Virus record (IMG/VR): IMGVR_UViG_3300007345_000078
Coordinates: 1-43,856 of that record
Strand: one strand, 5' to 3'
DNA length: 43,856 nt
Source: a virus
How positions within the stretch are numbered: the first letter of the stretch is position 1; every line of letters begins with the position of its first letter. This document shows positions 29,001 through 38,600 of this stretch, piece by piece. The notes under the pieces are model-generated. The model had not been told where the DNA came from. It was given only the letters and a program-made list of their open reading frames with translations, and did no database searches. The translations under genes were made by a program, and so were the position numbers.

Positions 29001-29544
29001 CGCCTTGAGGTTGTCCTTGTCCCATTAAAGCAGGAAGAGCGTTAGGATCTAACTCGGCTATTTCTTGTAGCTTTTCTTCTATTCGTGCTTGTTTGAAAGC
29101 TTCTTGTGCTTCCATAAGATTCATTAAATCTTTTTCATTAGCTGCCATTTCTATAGCATCTCCTTCTCTTTTAGATTTTTTACGACCTGCCATTTTACTA
29201 GCATCTGCAAAAGTTTTACCTACCATTTTAGGATTAAGATTAAAAGCTTCTGCTAATTCTTTATCTACTTTTAATGAATCAGAATAAATATAATTTTCAG
29301 CATCAAATTTAGTTTCTCCCTCTTCTACTAAATTCATTTGCCCTTCAGGATTCATTCCTTGTGGAATACCTCCTAAACCATTTTCTTCGTGACGACCTCC
29401 TTCATCAAACTCAGTTAACTGTTCCATAGGCATAGCTCCTCCAGCTGCGTACTTTTTTCCGCCATATTTCATGTTAGATAAAATATTATTTTGAACACTT
29501 GAGGGTAGTGCTCTAAATCCTGGATTATTAATTCCTTTTTTCAT
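26032..29544 (-). CDS. Virion structural protein with GG-motif repeats, 1170 aa
   Basis: The N-terminal ~110 residues contain EGGRHEENGLGGIPQGMNP, then NLVEEGETKF and YIYSDSL, a signature I associate with structural proteins of Bacteroidota phages. After it comes a Met/Gln/Gly-rich low-complexity stretch (about 170-250) and a cysteine cluster CPCDTPGCPPC (C279, C281, C286, C289). A second pair is CYGC (C507, C510). Short elements such as KYGGKKY, KFGGNLM, YGGRIN, KYGGNLY and MGGHLYN recur at least eight times between residues 26 and 790. The central part (about 535-620) has glycine/alanine-rich hydrophobic segments. The C-terminal third is acidic, then helical. It starts after a 39-base gap that carries a candidate promoter. 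Role in virion inferred. Confidence 0.8.
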   Translation of the reverse strand: MKKGINNPGFRALPSSVQNNILSNMKYGGKKYAAGGAMPMEQLTEFDEGGRHEENGLGGIPQGMNPEGQMNLVEEGETKFDAENYIYSDSLKVDKELAEAFNLNPKMVGKTFADASKMAGRKKSKREGDAIEMAANEKDLMNLMEAQEAFKQARIEEKLQEIAELDPNALPALMGQGQPQGGPQGDPAMGGQMQEAPMDEQAMMEQQMMAEQQAGGGQPSPEEMAMMQQQQDMAMGQQEGMMRNGGYTTRSYNLGGFMGMNMANTGMMNTGAMGMADPCPCDTPGCPPCTPEPTPAGITTENVSRPQAKGLDANSMIGGIQFSPHLSSTEEAGFADDRVMQELRQHMLSNYGAAATSGDPAYGTGGSGTTDGGGDGSSTGGGDGTGGDATGNVKDSSSNVKVKGPRRGTRYPIDTSNKWTWWSHHTSGDRRAGKKRYGPKLFQSRKIKANKFGGNLMQSGQEAGINPMQGMNQAFNMGGMLDGGLQGQGIDVMQGLGSQMRKGGKLCYGCGGKMHAYGGRINKVQPNQAKYGKFLDLYSNFLGTGASVLGNIPIVGQAVGAGLGALSGVTGSLAENARTSDDGSVDWRGIDYGDMALQAGKGAGSGALGFAGSTLTNLGGQGVDALTTSKYEEREAAHQDIINNPEKYSIEEYEAALAKEQDRGKGSTLFNIANQAMGVAGSIAGGKVGKGAENTMGEVTDSVIETAPEIELPNMAKYGGNLYRKGGGLWANIHAKRARIAAGSGESMRKPGSKGAPTAEDLKNSQNAMGGHLYNTGGSLNQYSANTFDDGGKLTLMKQIAQPDGTTINKSVTYNSLQQLLADKEIVNKYGGEENVKELFADKFKDSSVPYQRSLLENIPTPDPIYTRMDDMEAQSPLSEEEIAFAEMDPRQQMILQNTRNQLEITPDKLAELEASRNLERAIDSENPVFNTEVVDTKEDVNPLAVVEPTEEETPKDKSTEQEEEKKDPDMPDANDISDAKFDFNYKESFPQFAAKYAAPLYNIGSGLFSKQKDYTPDFVPLEVPKFDPTQAINNVKRQVSGLRKSLNKVGANPSNLLALAQSGSRLENETLMTYDKLQKEMDLRGNQYNTKQKQDLEKYKKQLEMSFDEAKRKSIQEGIKQMGKIQETDSANYLAAQYNALSAPNLGTFEYTPFLKGLLERMNKNDKNQ

Positions 29545-29554
29545 TTGGTAAAAT

Positions 29555-29578
29555 TTTTATGAAGATACGGTTTTTAAT
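29555..29578 (-). promoter_or_regulatory. Candidate promoter before the 1170-aa gene
   Basis: On the minus strand this reads ATTAAAAACCGTATC, then TTCATAAAA, and closely matches the element at 17481-17506: both have ATTAAAAA, CCGTA, TT and ATAAAA in the same order and nearly the same spacing. These are the two longest gaps in the giant-gene block. It does not fit the host -7 box as well as its partner, which favours a phage-specific signal if it is real. Confidence 0.35.
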
Positions 29579-29583
29579 TTTAT

Positions 29584-32500
29584 TTAAGCCATTCCTTCGC
29601 TATCATCAATATTATTAGTTTTATTTTCAGATATATTATTCAACATCCATATAATTTCTTCATCGCTAAAAGTATCTTGAAGCTGCTTCATAGGATTATA
29701 TCCTTGTTTATAACGATCTTTAGTTTTAAGTTTAAGTTTTTTTAATTTTTGATAATATAAATCAGAAGAAACTCCTTCAGTAAAAGGATCATATATTCCT
29801 TGTTCTTGTGCTAACTTTCTTATTGTATTTAATCTAGCCCTAGTTTCAGTATCTTCTGCTACATAATTTGAAAAATTTAAAAATTCTTCTTGTGCTTGTC
29901 TAAAAGCTTCTGGATCATTTTTAATCAAATCATCATAATATTGCTTATAATTAAAATATTCTCTACTGTCTCCTAATACATCTGCTTTTCTTTTATCTAT
30001 ATATTTACTATCTGATTTAGGTATAATTCTTTGTTCACCGTCTTCCCAACCTGGATAAAAATATACAGGCCTATCAGTAGAATGACTCAACTCATGAGTT
30101 GCTGTTCCAGTTTCAAAACCTTCAGGAAAAACTTCTATTTGTCCACTATCTGTATGAGATAATCCAGCAAGACCTCGTTCTTCTTGAGGAAGTATTTTTA
30201 AAGGAGGAATATTCTTTAAATTTTGCTCCCTACGTTTTCTTAAAATACTTGCTTGCATATCTCCTACACCTCCTTTAGGATAAGAACTTCTTGTCATTTC
30301 ATAATACTTAGGAGAATTATGATAATTTTTAAACCATTCATTTGCGTTAAAATAATTTTCATTTTCTTTTTTAACATCTTCTATATTAAAACCTGAATTA
30401 TTTTTTTCCCAAGTTTCGTATGAAACACATGCTTGAGAAGTTTCGTCATAAATTTGACCTGAAGGACAAGGAGAACTTCCTAAACTTCCTCCAGTTGCAT
30501 AAGGTCTATTTCTAAATCTTTTTAAAAATTCAGAAGGAAGTTCTTTTGAACTAGTGTAATTAGTAGAAATATTTTCTATTGGTTTAATATTAAGTCTTGA
30601 AATAGGCATGCTGTCAAATGCATCCATTTCTCTTTTTGCAGCATCTGTTGCTATATTTTGAAACATTTTATTATCACCCTTATATCTCATAGTAGCAGTT
30701 CCTGGATAAGTAGGGGAGTTTGGATCTACTTTACCTACAAAATCATAACGACCCCCACCAGGATTATCTGTTCTTGTAAGTTTAGTGTTATCTGCGCTAT
30801 AATCGCCTATATAGTATGCTGGTGTTTCAGAGTATTTTTTACCTATATAATCTGATACTTCTTGATTTAAATAAGGCCCTATAGTTTGAGCATGATTAGA
30901 ATTTCCAGGAAGACCGTATACAAATTTACCGTTAGTAAATACAGGACTGCCATCAGGTTTTTTCTTTCTTCGCCAATAACCTGTATCTGTATTTCCTCTT
31001 TGAATATTATTAAAATCATTAGGTATCCACTCTTTTTCTTCAAAACCATGTAGGACTTGAATATCTCCAGGTTGAGGAAGAACACCTGGTTTTTGCATTT
31101 CCATACCAAAATTCTTATATCGACTAGCAAAACTTTGATTTCCTGTAACAACAGGTATAGGCCCTCCAGGAATTCCTCCTTTAGGAGCCGCATTTTGTTC
31201 TGCTACAGAAGGACTTACTCCTACTTTTTGTCTTCCTGTTTTTGTATAAGGTTTATTAGGAATCCAATTGCCTTTTTTGTCTTGTATATAATAAGGAACT
31301 CTAGCTAAATTTTCTACTTCAGGTTCATCAGAATCTCCTGGAGTAGGAGATAAATTACAACTAGACCCTGTTATACATCTTGCTCCTCCTATACTATTTA
31401 AAAAATTTTTAAAAGGCGACCCTTGTTCCCATGTATACTTTCCTAAATTACGAATAGATCTTTCAGCTATTTGATTTTGAGCTCCTTTTGTTCTTTCTTC
31501 AGATAATTTTGCTAAATAATTTGCTTTTTCTGCTCTAGCAGCAGCGGCTTCAAAACTTTCATCATCTTGCTCATATATATCAGATACATGACTCATCATA
31601 CCACTAAAATCTCCTTCATAGGGAGTATTACTTACTTCGTATTTTCCTGTATCAAAATTGTATGTTTTTATATTATCTGTTTCTGGATCAACCATAAACT
31701 TCATAGGATCATCAGGACCTCCTAGTTTAAGTTTTCTACTAGGGTATATATTACCTCCATATTTCTTTTTATTTGCTCCAAACAATTGTCCTTGTCCAAA
31801 CATAGACCCTTGTCCAAACTGAGGAATAGCTGAATTTTTCATAATAGATTCAGACAGCATTTTTGTATAAGCTTCTTGTTGTTTTAACTCTTTTTTAGAA
31901 AAATTTTGAACATTAGAATTTATAAACTTTGTTTCTGGTGAACTTAAATTTGGAGGTATAGTATTTACTGATTCAGGTATATTTACAGCTAAAGGAGAAA
32001 TATCATTATCAGAATTTAATTGTGGATCATCTATATCAGCATTATAAGAGTTTCCTATTTTAGGCATTTCTGGAATAGGCCTACTAGAAGAAGTTGATTC
32101 AACTTCTGTTTTTTGTTGTTCTAAATCTGCTGCTAATTCTTGAGAATCTACTTCAAATTCATCTTGCCATCTTTCTTCATCAGGTTGTACATATTTTTTT
32201 TCATATTTTTTAGAAGCAGTTAATCTATCAGTAAATGTTTTTTGTTTTGGTATTTTACCAAATCCTGCATTAGCACTTGTTAATATAAAATTAGCATCTT
32301 CAATATTATCTATGTTATTAAAATCTACATAGTTCCCAAATCTTTTTTTATACCTATTGTACTTTTTAGTTAAATAAGGTAATTCTTTAGCTAATCTATT
32401 ATATAAAAATTTAACAGCAGCTTTTGCTTGTATATCAGGATCTGTTTCTAATAATTCAGGATTGTTTACTAAGTCAACTCCTAATTCTTCTCCTAATTTT

Positions 32501-32979
32501 TTATAAGCTCCTTTACCTGTTATTTGATTAGGTCCTCTTCCTCTATACCTATAACCATCTGTTCCTCCTTCATTTCCTGAAACATTTGCATAAACAAAAT
32601 TTCCAAGTGCTTGAGGATTTCTTAAATATTTACCACTTTTAGCTAATTCATTAGCATATTTGCTACCTTCACCTTCAGGAGCTCTTACTATTTTTCCTCT
32701 AGAATTTTTATAAGTCGAAAATACACTAAAAACTTCTGCAAGTCTGCCAGGAGTTTTGTAATACATATCTTCTGCTATTCCTTTAAAACCTCCTTCATTA
32801 ACAATAATTCCCATCATAGCAGCTTTAACATAATCATTAGTTATGCCATAATCTTCCATATATTTTATAATAAGATCTTCTTGAAGATCTTCTTTAGTTT
32901 TTTTAGGAGGGTCAGGAGTAACATTAGCTATTTGCTCATTTACTATTTCATCATCAAATATGTCTAGTAGATCTTTCAT
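29584..32979 (-). CDS. Virion cell-wall hydrolase: GH19 + CHAP/NlpC-like + HExxH peptidase
   Basis: I place the start at the ATG at 32979 (1131 aa), just after the upstream stop with an A-rich leader; an in-frame ATG at 33009 would add 10 residues and overlap the upstream gene by 23 bases. Numbering here uses the longer form. Residues about 45-270 match GH19 lysozyme/chitinase-like enzymes (NEGG with E72; GYRYRGRGPNQITGKGAY). Residues about 540-780 resemble a CHAP/NlpC cysteine peptidase: ARCITG (C545), PQPGDIQ (D649) and NSNHAQTIG (H706). Residues 972-976 are HELSH, followed by STD, a zinc-protease signature. GG motifs occur at KYGGNIY (417) and TGGSL, next to a small cysteine motif CPSG...ACV. 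Likely a tail or portal-associated lysin that opens peptidoglycan during DNA entry; inferred. Confidence 0.85.
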   Translation of the reverse strand: MKDLLDIFDDEIVNEQIANVTPDPPKKTKEDLQEDLIIKYMEDYGITNDYVKAAMMGIIVNEGGFKGIAEDMYYKTPGRLAEVFSVFSTYKNSRGKIVRAPEGEGSKYANELAKSGKYLRNPQALGNFVYANVSGNEGGTDGYRYRGRGPNQITGKGAYKKLGEELGVDLVNNPELLETDPDIQAKAAVKFLYNRLAKELPYLTKKYNRYKKRFGNYVDFNNIDNIEDANFILTSANAGFGKIPKQKTFTDRLTASKKYEKKYVQPDEERWQDEFEVDSQELAADLEQQKTEVESTSSSRPIPEMPKIGNSYNADIDDPQLNSDNDISPLAVNIPESVNTIPPNLSSPETKFINSNVQNFSKKELKQQEAYTKMLSESIMKNSAIPQFGQGSMFGQGQLFGANKKKYGGNIYPSRKLKLGGPDDPMKFMVDPETDNIKTYNFDTGKYEVSNTPYEGDFSGMMSHVSDIYEQDDESFEAAAARAEKANYLAKLSEERTKGAQNQIAERSIRNLGKYTWEQGSPFKNFLNSIGGARCITGSSCNLSPTPGDSDEPEVENLARVPYYIQDKKGNWIPNKPYTKTGRQKVGVSPSVAEQNAAPKGGIPGGPIPVVTGNQSFASRYKNFGMEMQKPGVLPQPGDIQVLHGFEEKEWIPNDFNNIQRGNTDTGYWRRKKKPDGSPVFTNGKFVYGLPGNSNHAQTIGPYLNQEVSDYIGKKYSETPAYYIGDYSADNTKLTRTDNPGGGRYDFVGKVDPNSPTYPGTATMRYKGDNKMFQNIATDAAKREMDAFDSMPISRLNIKPIENISTNYTSSKELPSEFLKRFRNRPYATGGSLGSSPCPSGQIYDETSQACVSYETWEKNNSGFNIEDVKKENENYFNANEWFKNYHNSPKYYEMTRSSYPKGGVGDMQASILRKRREQNLKNIPPLKILPQEERGLAGLSHTDSGQIEVFPEGFETGTATHELSHSTDRPVYFYPGWEDGEQRIIPKSDSKYIDKRKADVLGDSREYFNYKQYYDDLIKNDPEAFRQAQEEFLNFSNYVAEDTETRARLNTIRKLAQEQGIYDPFTEGVSSDLYYQKLKKLKLKTKDRYKQGYNPMKQLQDTFSDEEIIWMLNNISENKTNNIDDSEGMA

Positions 32980-32986
32980 AATTTTT

Positions 32987-35683
32987 TTAATCGTCGTTTG
33001 TTGTAGCATCTAATACTGCTTGTTCTCCTTTATTAATTTTACCTAACTTACTAGAACTTTTACTTAAATAATCAAAAAATTTTTTACCTTGTTTTAATGC
33101 TTGTCTTTTTCCGAATCCATATGTACCACTAAATTCATTTAACAAACTGTAATCAGGTTTCCATTTTGCAGCATCATATGCTTTTATATCACTAAAAAGT
33201 TTTTTAGAAAGGTTAAGCTCGTCTGTATTAGCAGGAGCTTTTGCTACTAGTTCTGCCATTTCATCAGTATATCCAGGAAGCTCCCAATATTTATCTGGAT
33301 TTTTTAGTACTGTTTTAAATAATTCTCTTTTTGCTGGATCTTGTATTTTATTCACATAAGATATCATTCTTGGATCATTAAAAGGAGCTATACTTCTACT
33401 TGAAGCTATTACATCTAAAGGATTGTCTTTTATAGTTCCAGTAAGTCTATTTTGTATATTTCCTACATTATATCGACTAGCTCTAGCATCACTTAAAATT
33501 AAATCTGTAACTTTATCAGAACCTGGTTTATATTTATCTATATCTTCTGCACTTGCTTTTTGATACCAAAGTCTATCTTTTGAAGAACCTGCTTGACCTG
33601 GTTTAGTGAATCTAGAATATTTTTGAGTAGTAAGTAAATCTTTAAATTTTGCTTCTCCTTTTAAAACTTGTCCCATTCCTGGTACAAAATCTCTAACTTG
33701 TGGAATTCTTCTTACTGCATTAACTCCTCCTGCAATATTTCCATAACCTGCTCTTAATATTTCTGATCCTACAGGAAGTGCAGATAATCCACTCATAGCT
33801 ACATTAAATGCTGCATCTCCAAAAGATCCTTTTCCTTGTTGATAATCTTTTATAGATTGTCTTGTCATAGAAGTAGGATCTGTAAATTGATCTACTCCAT
33901 AAATACCTCCTGCAACGTCAAGCAATTGCATAGGATTTAGCATATATTTAGAAAACTTTGGAGCTGTATTTGTTAATAAAGGTTGTTTTAATACTTGTTT
34001 AGCTGCTTGAACACTTTGTTTTTTTGCTAATTGTTTTAACCCTTGTTTAGCTCCTTGTCTAATTAAACTACCTGCTCCAAAACCATAAATCATTCCTGGT
34101 AAATTCCATATAGGACTATCTTGTACTACTCTTGTATTTTCTTGAAGCATTGCTTTTCTATATGCTTCTTCTTCAGCGTCAGTCATATAAACATCTCGAT
34201 TGCCATAATTATATAAATCTACAGGATCTCCAGTGAGTCTTTTTTGCATACCTGTTTGATCGTTAAAAATTACATTACCTTCGTCATCTTTATAAACATC
34301 TTCTGCAAAAATAGGATAAGATCCCATATGCCCTCTCCAAGCATCGCTTTTATCTAAATGAACTAAATGCCTTTTGTTTATATAATCTGTTAAATCTTTA
34401 TGAGCAACTTTTTGTTCTTTTTTATATCTTTTATCATAAAAATTAGGATCCTTCATTTCTCCTTCTACTCCTTCTAAAGTATAATTTAAATAAGGATCAT
34501 CTAAACTTTTAGTATCTACTACTCTAGATTGGCCTGCTTCTCCTAAACCTGACAATTTTATCAATTGTCCAGTAGCAGGATTAAAACCGTGGGTTCCTTT
34601 TAATAATGCTCTTTTAATTTGATCATTATATTTTTCATTAACATTTCCTGGAGATATTAAATTAAAATTAGCAATGCTGTTTATAAAATCAGAATCTTGA
34701 GCATATGAAAGAATCATATTAGGAGCCTCTTTATCACTTTCTATATTATAAAGTTTTTTCCTTTCTCCAGCTTCCATAGGACCTAACCATTCTCCTTTGC
34801 TCTTTAATTGCTTATCATATTCTTCTTGTCGTTGAGCTAAATGTTGAGGAGTTCCTATATAACTAGTATCATCGCCCCAAGCTAAAGCTTTTGCAGCTGA
34901 TAAAGAATTTTCATTTCCTTTAGTTTCTAAATCTATCCAATTATCTGCTCCTTGTTTTTTAGTATAATAATGAGGTATTCCAGATTCGTTATATGTTTTT
35001 TTATAATCCCAACCATATTGTCTAGTTAATTCATCTGATCTTGAAGGAATAGGAGCATTAACTGCTTTTTTTAATTCTAAAAAATTAGTGGTGCCTTCTT
35101 TTAATGGATCTTTAAATCCACCATTTACATATTTTCTAGAATTTCTAATATGGTTTTTTAAAGACTTAATAAATCCTCCTTCTTTAAAAGGTAAAGCAGT
35201 AGTGTCTTTGACAAATGTTTTTTCAGATGGATAGTCCCAAGTAGGAATAATAGGAGCCATTGCGCCTCCATTTTTAAAATTATATTTTATATTAAGCCTA
35301 GGATCTCTTTTTCTTTTATCTTTTGAAAAATTTACTGAAGCTCCTATATTAAAATTTCCTAGTTTTTTTGAAACTTGTCCTGTTAAGCTGCCTTTATAGT
35401 CAGGATTATTTTCTAGTGGTTTAATTCCTACAAGAGTCAAATCAATTCCTTTTCTAGGAAATCCTAATCCTGCTACTCCTAATAAATCATTACTTGGCAT
35501 TCTTTGTGCAAATGCATATTTACTAACTTTAGGAGTATAACTGTAAGGATAAACTCTAGCACTAGGATTTACATTAGACTTTTGCCAAGGATGGATTTTT
35601 AAGAGAGTATCTTTTGTCTTAGATCTTTTATAATCTTTAAAAGAACTAACAGGTAAATTATATTTAGGCGGAGTTCCTGGCAT
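32987..35683 (-). CDS. Virion-type protein, 898 aa, with beta-rich N-terminus and GG motifs
   Basis: The start ATG follows directly on the stop of the muzzle gene (TAAATG), a strong sign of coupled translation. The N-terminal ~65 residues are Pro/Tyr/Lys-rich. Residues about 79-137 show alternating beta-strand patterns with tight turns (GIDLTLVGIKPL, GSLTGQVSKKL, FNIGASVNF, LNIKYNF), rather like strands of small outer-membrane beta-barrels. Elements FKNGG, FKEGGF and YVNGGF follow, matching the motif of the next two genes. The region around 530-560 is glycine/lysine-rich and amphipathic (IYGFGAGSLIRQGAKQGLKQ), and about 600-670 is hydrophobic. I recognise no enzyme. A tail or ejection role is inferred from the neighbours only. 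Confidence 0.75.
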   Translation of the reverse strand: MPGTPPKYNLPVSSFKDYKRSKTKDTLLKIHPWQKSNVNPSARVYPYSYTPKVSKYAFAQRMPSNDLLGVAGLGFPRKGIDLTLVGIKPLENNPDYKGSLTGQVSKKLGNFNIGASVNFSKDKRKRDPRLNIKYNFKNGGAMAPIIPTWDYPSEKTFVKDTTALPFKEGGFIKSLKNHIRNSRKYVNGGFKDPLKEGTTNFLELKKAVNAPIPSRSDELTRQYGWDYKKTYNESGIPHYYTKKQGADNWIDLETKGNENSLSAAKALAWGDDTSYIGTPQHLAQRQEEYDKQLKSKGEWLGPMEAGERKKLYNIESDKEAPNMILSYAQDSDFINSIANFNLISPGNVNEKYNDQIKRALLKGTHGFNPATGQLIKLSGLGEAGQSRVVDTKSLDDPYLNYTLEGVEGEMKDPNFYDKRYKKEQKVAHKDLTDYINKRHLVHLDKSDAWRGHMGSYPIFAEDVYKDDEGNVIFNDQTGMQKRLTGDPVDLYNYGNRDVYMTDAEEEAYRKAMLQENTRVVQDSPIWNLPGMIYGFGAGSLIRQGAKQGLKQLAKKQSVQAAKQVLKQPLLTNTAPKFSKYMLNPMQLLDVAGGIYGVDQFTDPTSMTRQSIKDYQQGKGSFGDAAFNVAMSGLSALPVGSEILRAGYGNIAGGVNAVRRIPQVRDFVPGMGQVLKGEAKFKDLLTTQKYSRFTKPGQAGSSKDRLWYQKASAEDIDKYKPGSDKVTDLILSDARASRYNVGNIQNRLTGTIKDNPLDVIASSRSIAPFNDPRMISYVNKIQDPAKRELFKTVLKNPDKYWELPGYTDEMAELVAKAPANTDELNLSKKLFSDIKAYDAAKWKPDYSLLNEFSGTYGFGKRQALKQGKKFFDYLSKSSSKLGKINKGEQAVLDATTNDD

Positions 35684-38600
35684 TTAAAATATTTGTGCGT
35701 CATAATAAGAAACTAATCTATTCATAATTAATTCTTTATTATTATCGTTGTCGAAATATAAAGTTAATAAAAAATGAGTAGATCTAAAACGTCCTTTTTT
35801 ACTAGTAGAATTATTATCTCTAGGAAGTTTAATTCTCCATTTATCAAAACGTCTTTTTATTCTTCCTGCACTGTAAGGAATTACTCCAGAATCTTGTGTC
35901 TCTGTAGCAATTTTAAATCCTGTAATAGTTTTAGTTCTGTCTATTACTTTATTATCGTTTCTAACTATACTATTAAATTCTAAAAATCTAAGAACTTTAT
36001 TTATATCTGCTTTAGGATTAATAACTAAAGTTAAATTACATCCTACTTTATTATCATAAAACTCTCCCCAATTTCCTATGTTATGAACATAAAAATCATT
36101 TTCTTTATTTACAAAAGGATTGCTGCTTAATAAAGTATTTCCATTATTAATCCACATTTTAGGATTAATTGATAATCTTGTAGAAAATTGATTAGCTATT
36201 TCATCAAATACTATTGTATTAATGTCTCCTTTTTCTGAATCAGTAGTTGATAAAAAAGTAAAAATAATTTCGTCATTTATTTCATCTATTCCAATATGAG
36301 ATCCTTTTAATAAAATAGGATTATCTCCTCCATCCTGTTTTCTTAAAAATACATCTTCTCCTAAAAATTGTAAGTAAGAATGCATGCCTTTTAATTCTGA
36401 TAAAGGACTAGTTTGTAGACCTCCTTTACCTTGACCTAATTGATATATTTTTCTGTGAATAGCATCAAAGAAATAAATAGCATTATTAGTTGTAGCTATT
36501 GCCCATTGATGTATTGAACCTACTTCTTTAGAATAATACTGATGTTTACCCCAACCTTTTGCTGTACCTAATTCTGTAGGTACACCATCATCTGTTGTAG
36601 TAATTGCTTCTCTATTAATACTGTAAACTCCTGTTCCTTGATCTTGTAAAAAATAAACATTGTCTTTAAAGTTTATAATTTTATTTATAGGACCGTGATC
36701 ATCTACATCATAATAATCATTGATAGCAAATTTTGTCCAAGAATCTATAGCCTCTCCGTTGACTTTTACTGAAGATAAATAAGCTCTTACATCATTTGTT
36801 AAAGATAAATCTATAACACTATTTGGCTGTACAAAAAATTGTACTTCTTTATCTAATTGAGAAAAAACAGGATTATAACTATAAGTTTTATATTTATCTA
36901 AACCTGGGTCAAATTTTCCATAATTAGAAAAAGTATTATTATCTTCTTGTCTATAATACACACTTTCTAGTCCTCCAGATGTTTCTCCTTCAAATTGAAA
37001 TTTAATTCCTCTAGTAGTATTAGCACTATTATTTAGATTTAAATTAATAGTACTTTCTGTTACCATTAAATCTGTTCTTGTAAAAACATTATCATAATCA
37101 TCACTATTTGATTCATAAAATTTACTATTAAATTCTATCATTGCTTTTTGTAGACTAAACATAGATATAAAAATATCTCCTCCATAAACTATAGGAGAAT
37201 AATCTAAATTTCCTGACGTTGTTTTAATTATAGGAGAAGCAGGAATAAAACTATTTGATTCTAAAGCATTAGTTGAAAATCCTCCATATATTTCATTCTT
37301 AGGTATAACAAGATCTACAATAGGAATTGCTTCGTTTTTATTAATAGTAGTAAGTCCCCCTGAACCATCAGGAACAGGTAATGGTGCTATTTGAGGATTA
37401 CTAGGAACAGGTGTATGAATAGTATTTCCTGCTATTTGAAAATAATCTCTCCAAGGTTTATCTGTTCCTGGAGTAGTGTAACTAGTATTACTGTTTAAAG
37501 GGTCTAAAGAAAAAGTATCTAATAATACAGTTAAATTAGTTCCTGCTCTAGCTACTCCTCCCGATCTATTTGAAAGACTATTTCTTGGATTATTTAATCC
37601 CCAATCTTGAGCAACAATAGGATTATCTGCTCTAGTACCTATATAAGCAAAATAATTTCTAACATAAGTATCTCCTCTACCTAAATCAGGAGATTTACAA
37701 TTTGAATAATTGGCAGTGAGCACGTCTCTTCTAGGCATTTGAGGCGTTGTATTAATAGTAAAATTTGCTCTTTGATTATCTTGAGGAAACAGTATAACTT
37801 TAGTATCAAGAAAAACATTAGTACTGTCTCTCATATCAAAGTATGTAGACCTTTCAATTTTTCTAATATTTTCAATACTATTAAAAGTTATAGGCCCTAC
37901 TCGTCTAAATTTAAAACCTCGATCCCATATATCTAAATTATTATTATTTCCTAAATTTTGAGCTGCAGGTCCAGTACCTGATTGAGTAGTTTCTTCTCTA
38001 TAATCTCCTGCACTAGGAGGAGAAGGAGAACCTCCTACTGTAGCAGTATAACATCCTGTCATTAAAAGTGAAGCATTGTTAGCAGCATTAAGTGCTAAAT
38101 CAGGAGTGTTATTAAAATTGTAAGATATTTCAGGAGAATAAAAAGCTAGATATTGAGACTTAATAGTTGTATTAACAATTGCGTCTGCACTTCCTGGAGT
38201 TTGAGGAAAAATATTATTATAATCTGTATAAGGATTGGCAGATAGATCATTATCTTGATCGTCTATAAAATATTTAAGACTATCATTTTGAATATCTGGA
38301 CTAGTTTGTGGGCTAGTATCTACTATTACACCTCCGTTTCCTTGTTGATATTTCCAAACTACAGGAGTATTAAATTGATGTAAAACTTTTTCATCTTCAT
38401 TAACTCTAAAATCATAATCTGGATTACTAGGAGTATCTCCCATTCTAATATGAGCATAAGGACTTACAATACCTTGAGATAATCTTCTTTTATCAGTATT
38501 TTCTCTATCTACTCTAACTATTTGAAAACCTTCTATTTTATCTAATAAACTTGGACAAGAATTAAAATCTATATTAAATTTTATCCCTAAATTTAAACCT

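Noticed and set aside
28570-29028. Two His/Ser-rich plus-strand frames
   Set aside because: They are the antisense of the Met/Gln/Gly-rich tract of the 1170-aa protein; the odd composition is explained by that low-complexity coding sequence.
30879-31193. 104-codon minus-strand frame
   Set aside because: It is an alternative frame inside the CHAP/NlpC-like part of the hydrolase gene, with no spacing or leader supporting it.
32980-33009. Upstream ATG at 33009 as start of the hydrolase gene
   Set aside because: It overlaps the preceding gene by 23 bases and lacks an A-rich leader; the ATG at 32979 follows the upstream stop with the A-rich leader typical of this window. Not fully excluded.
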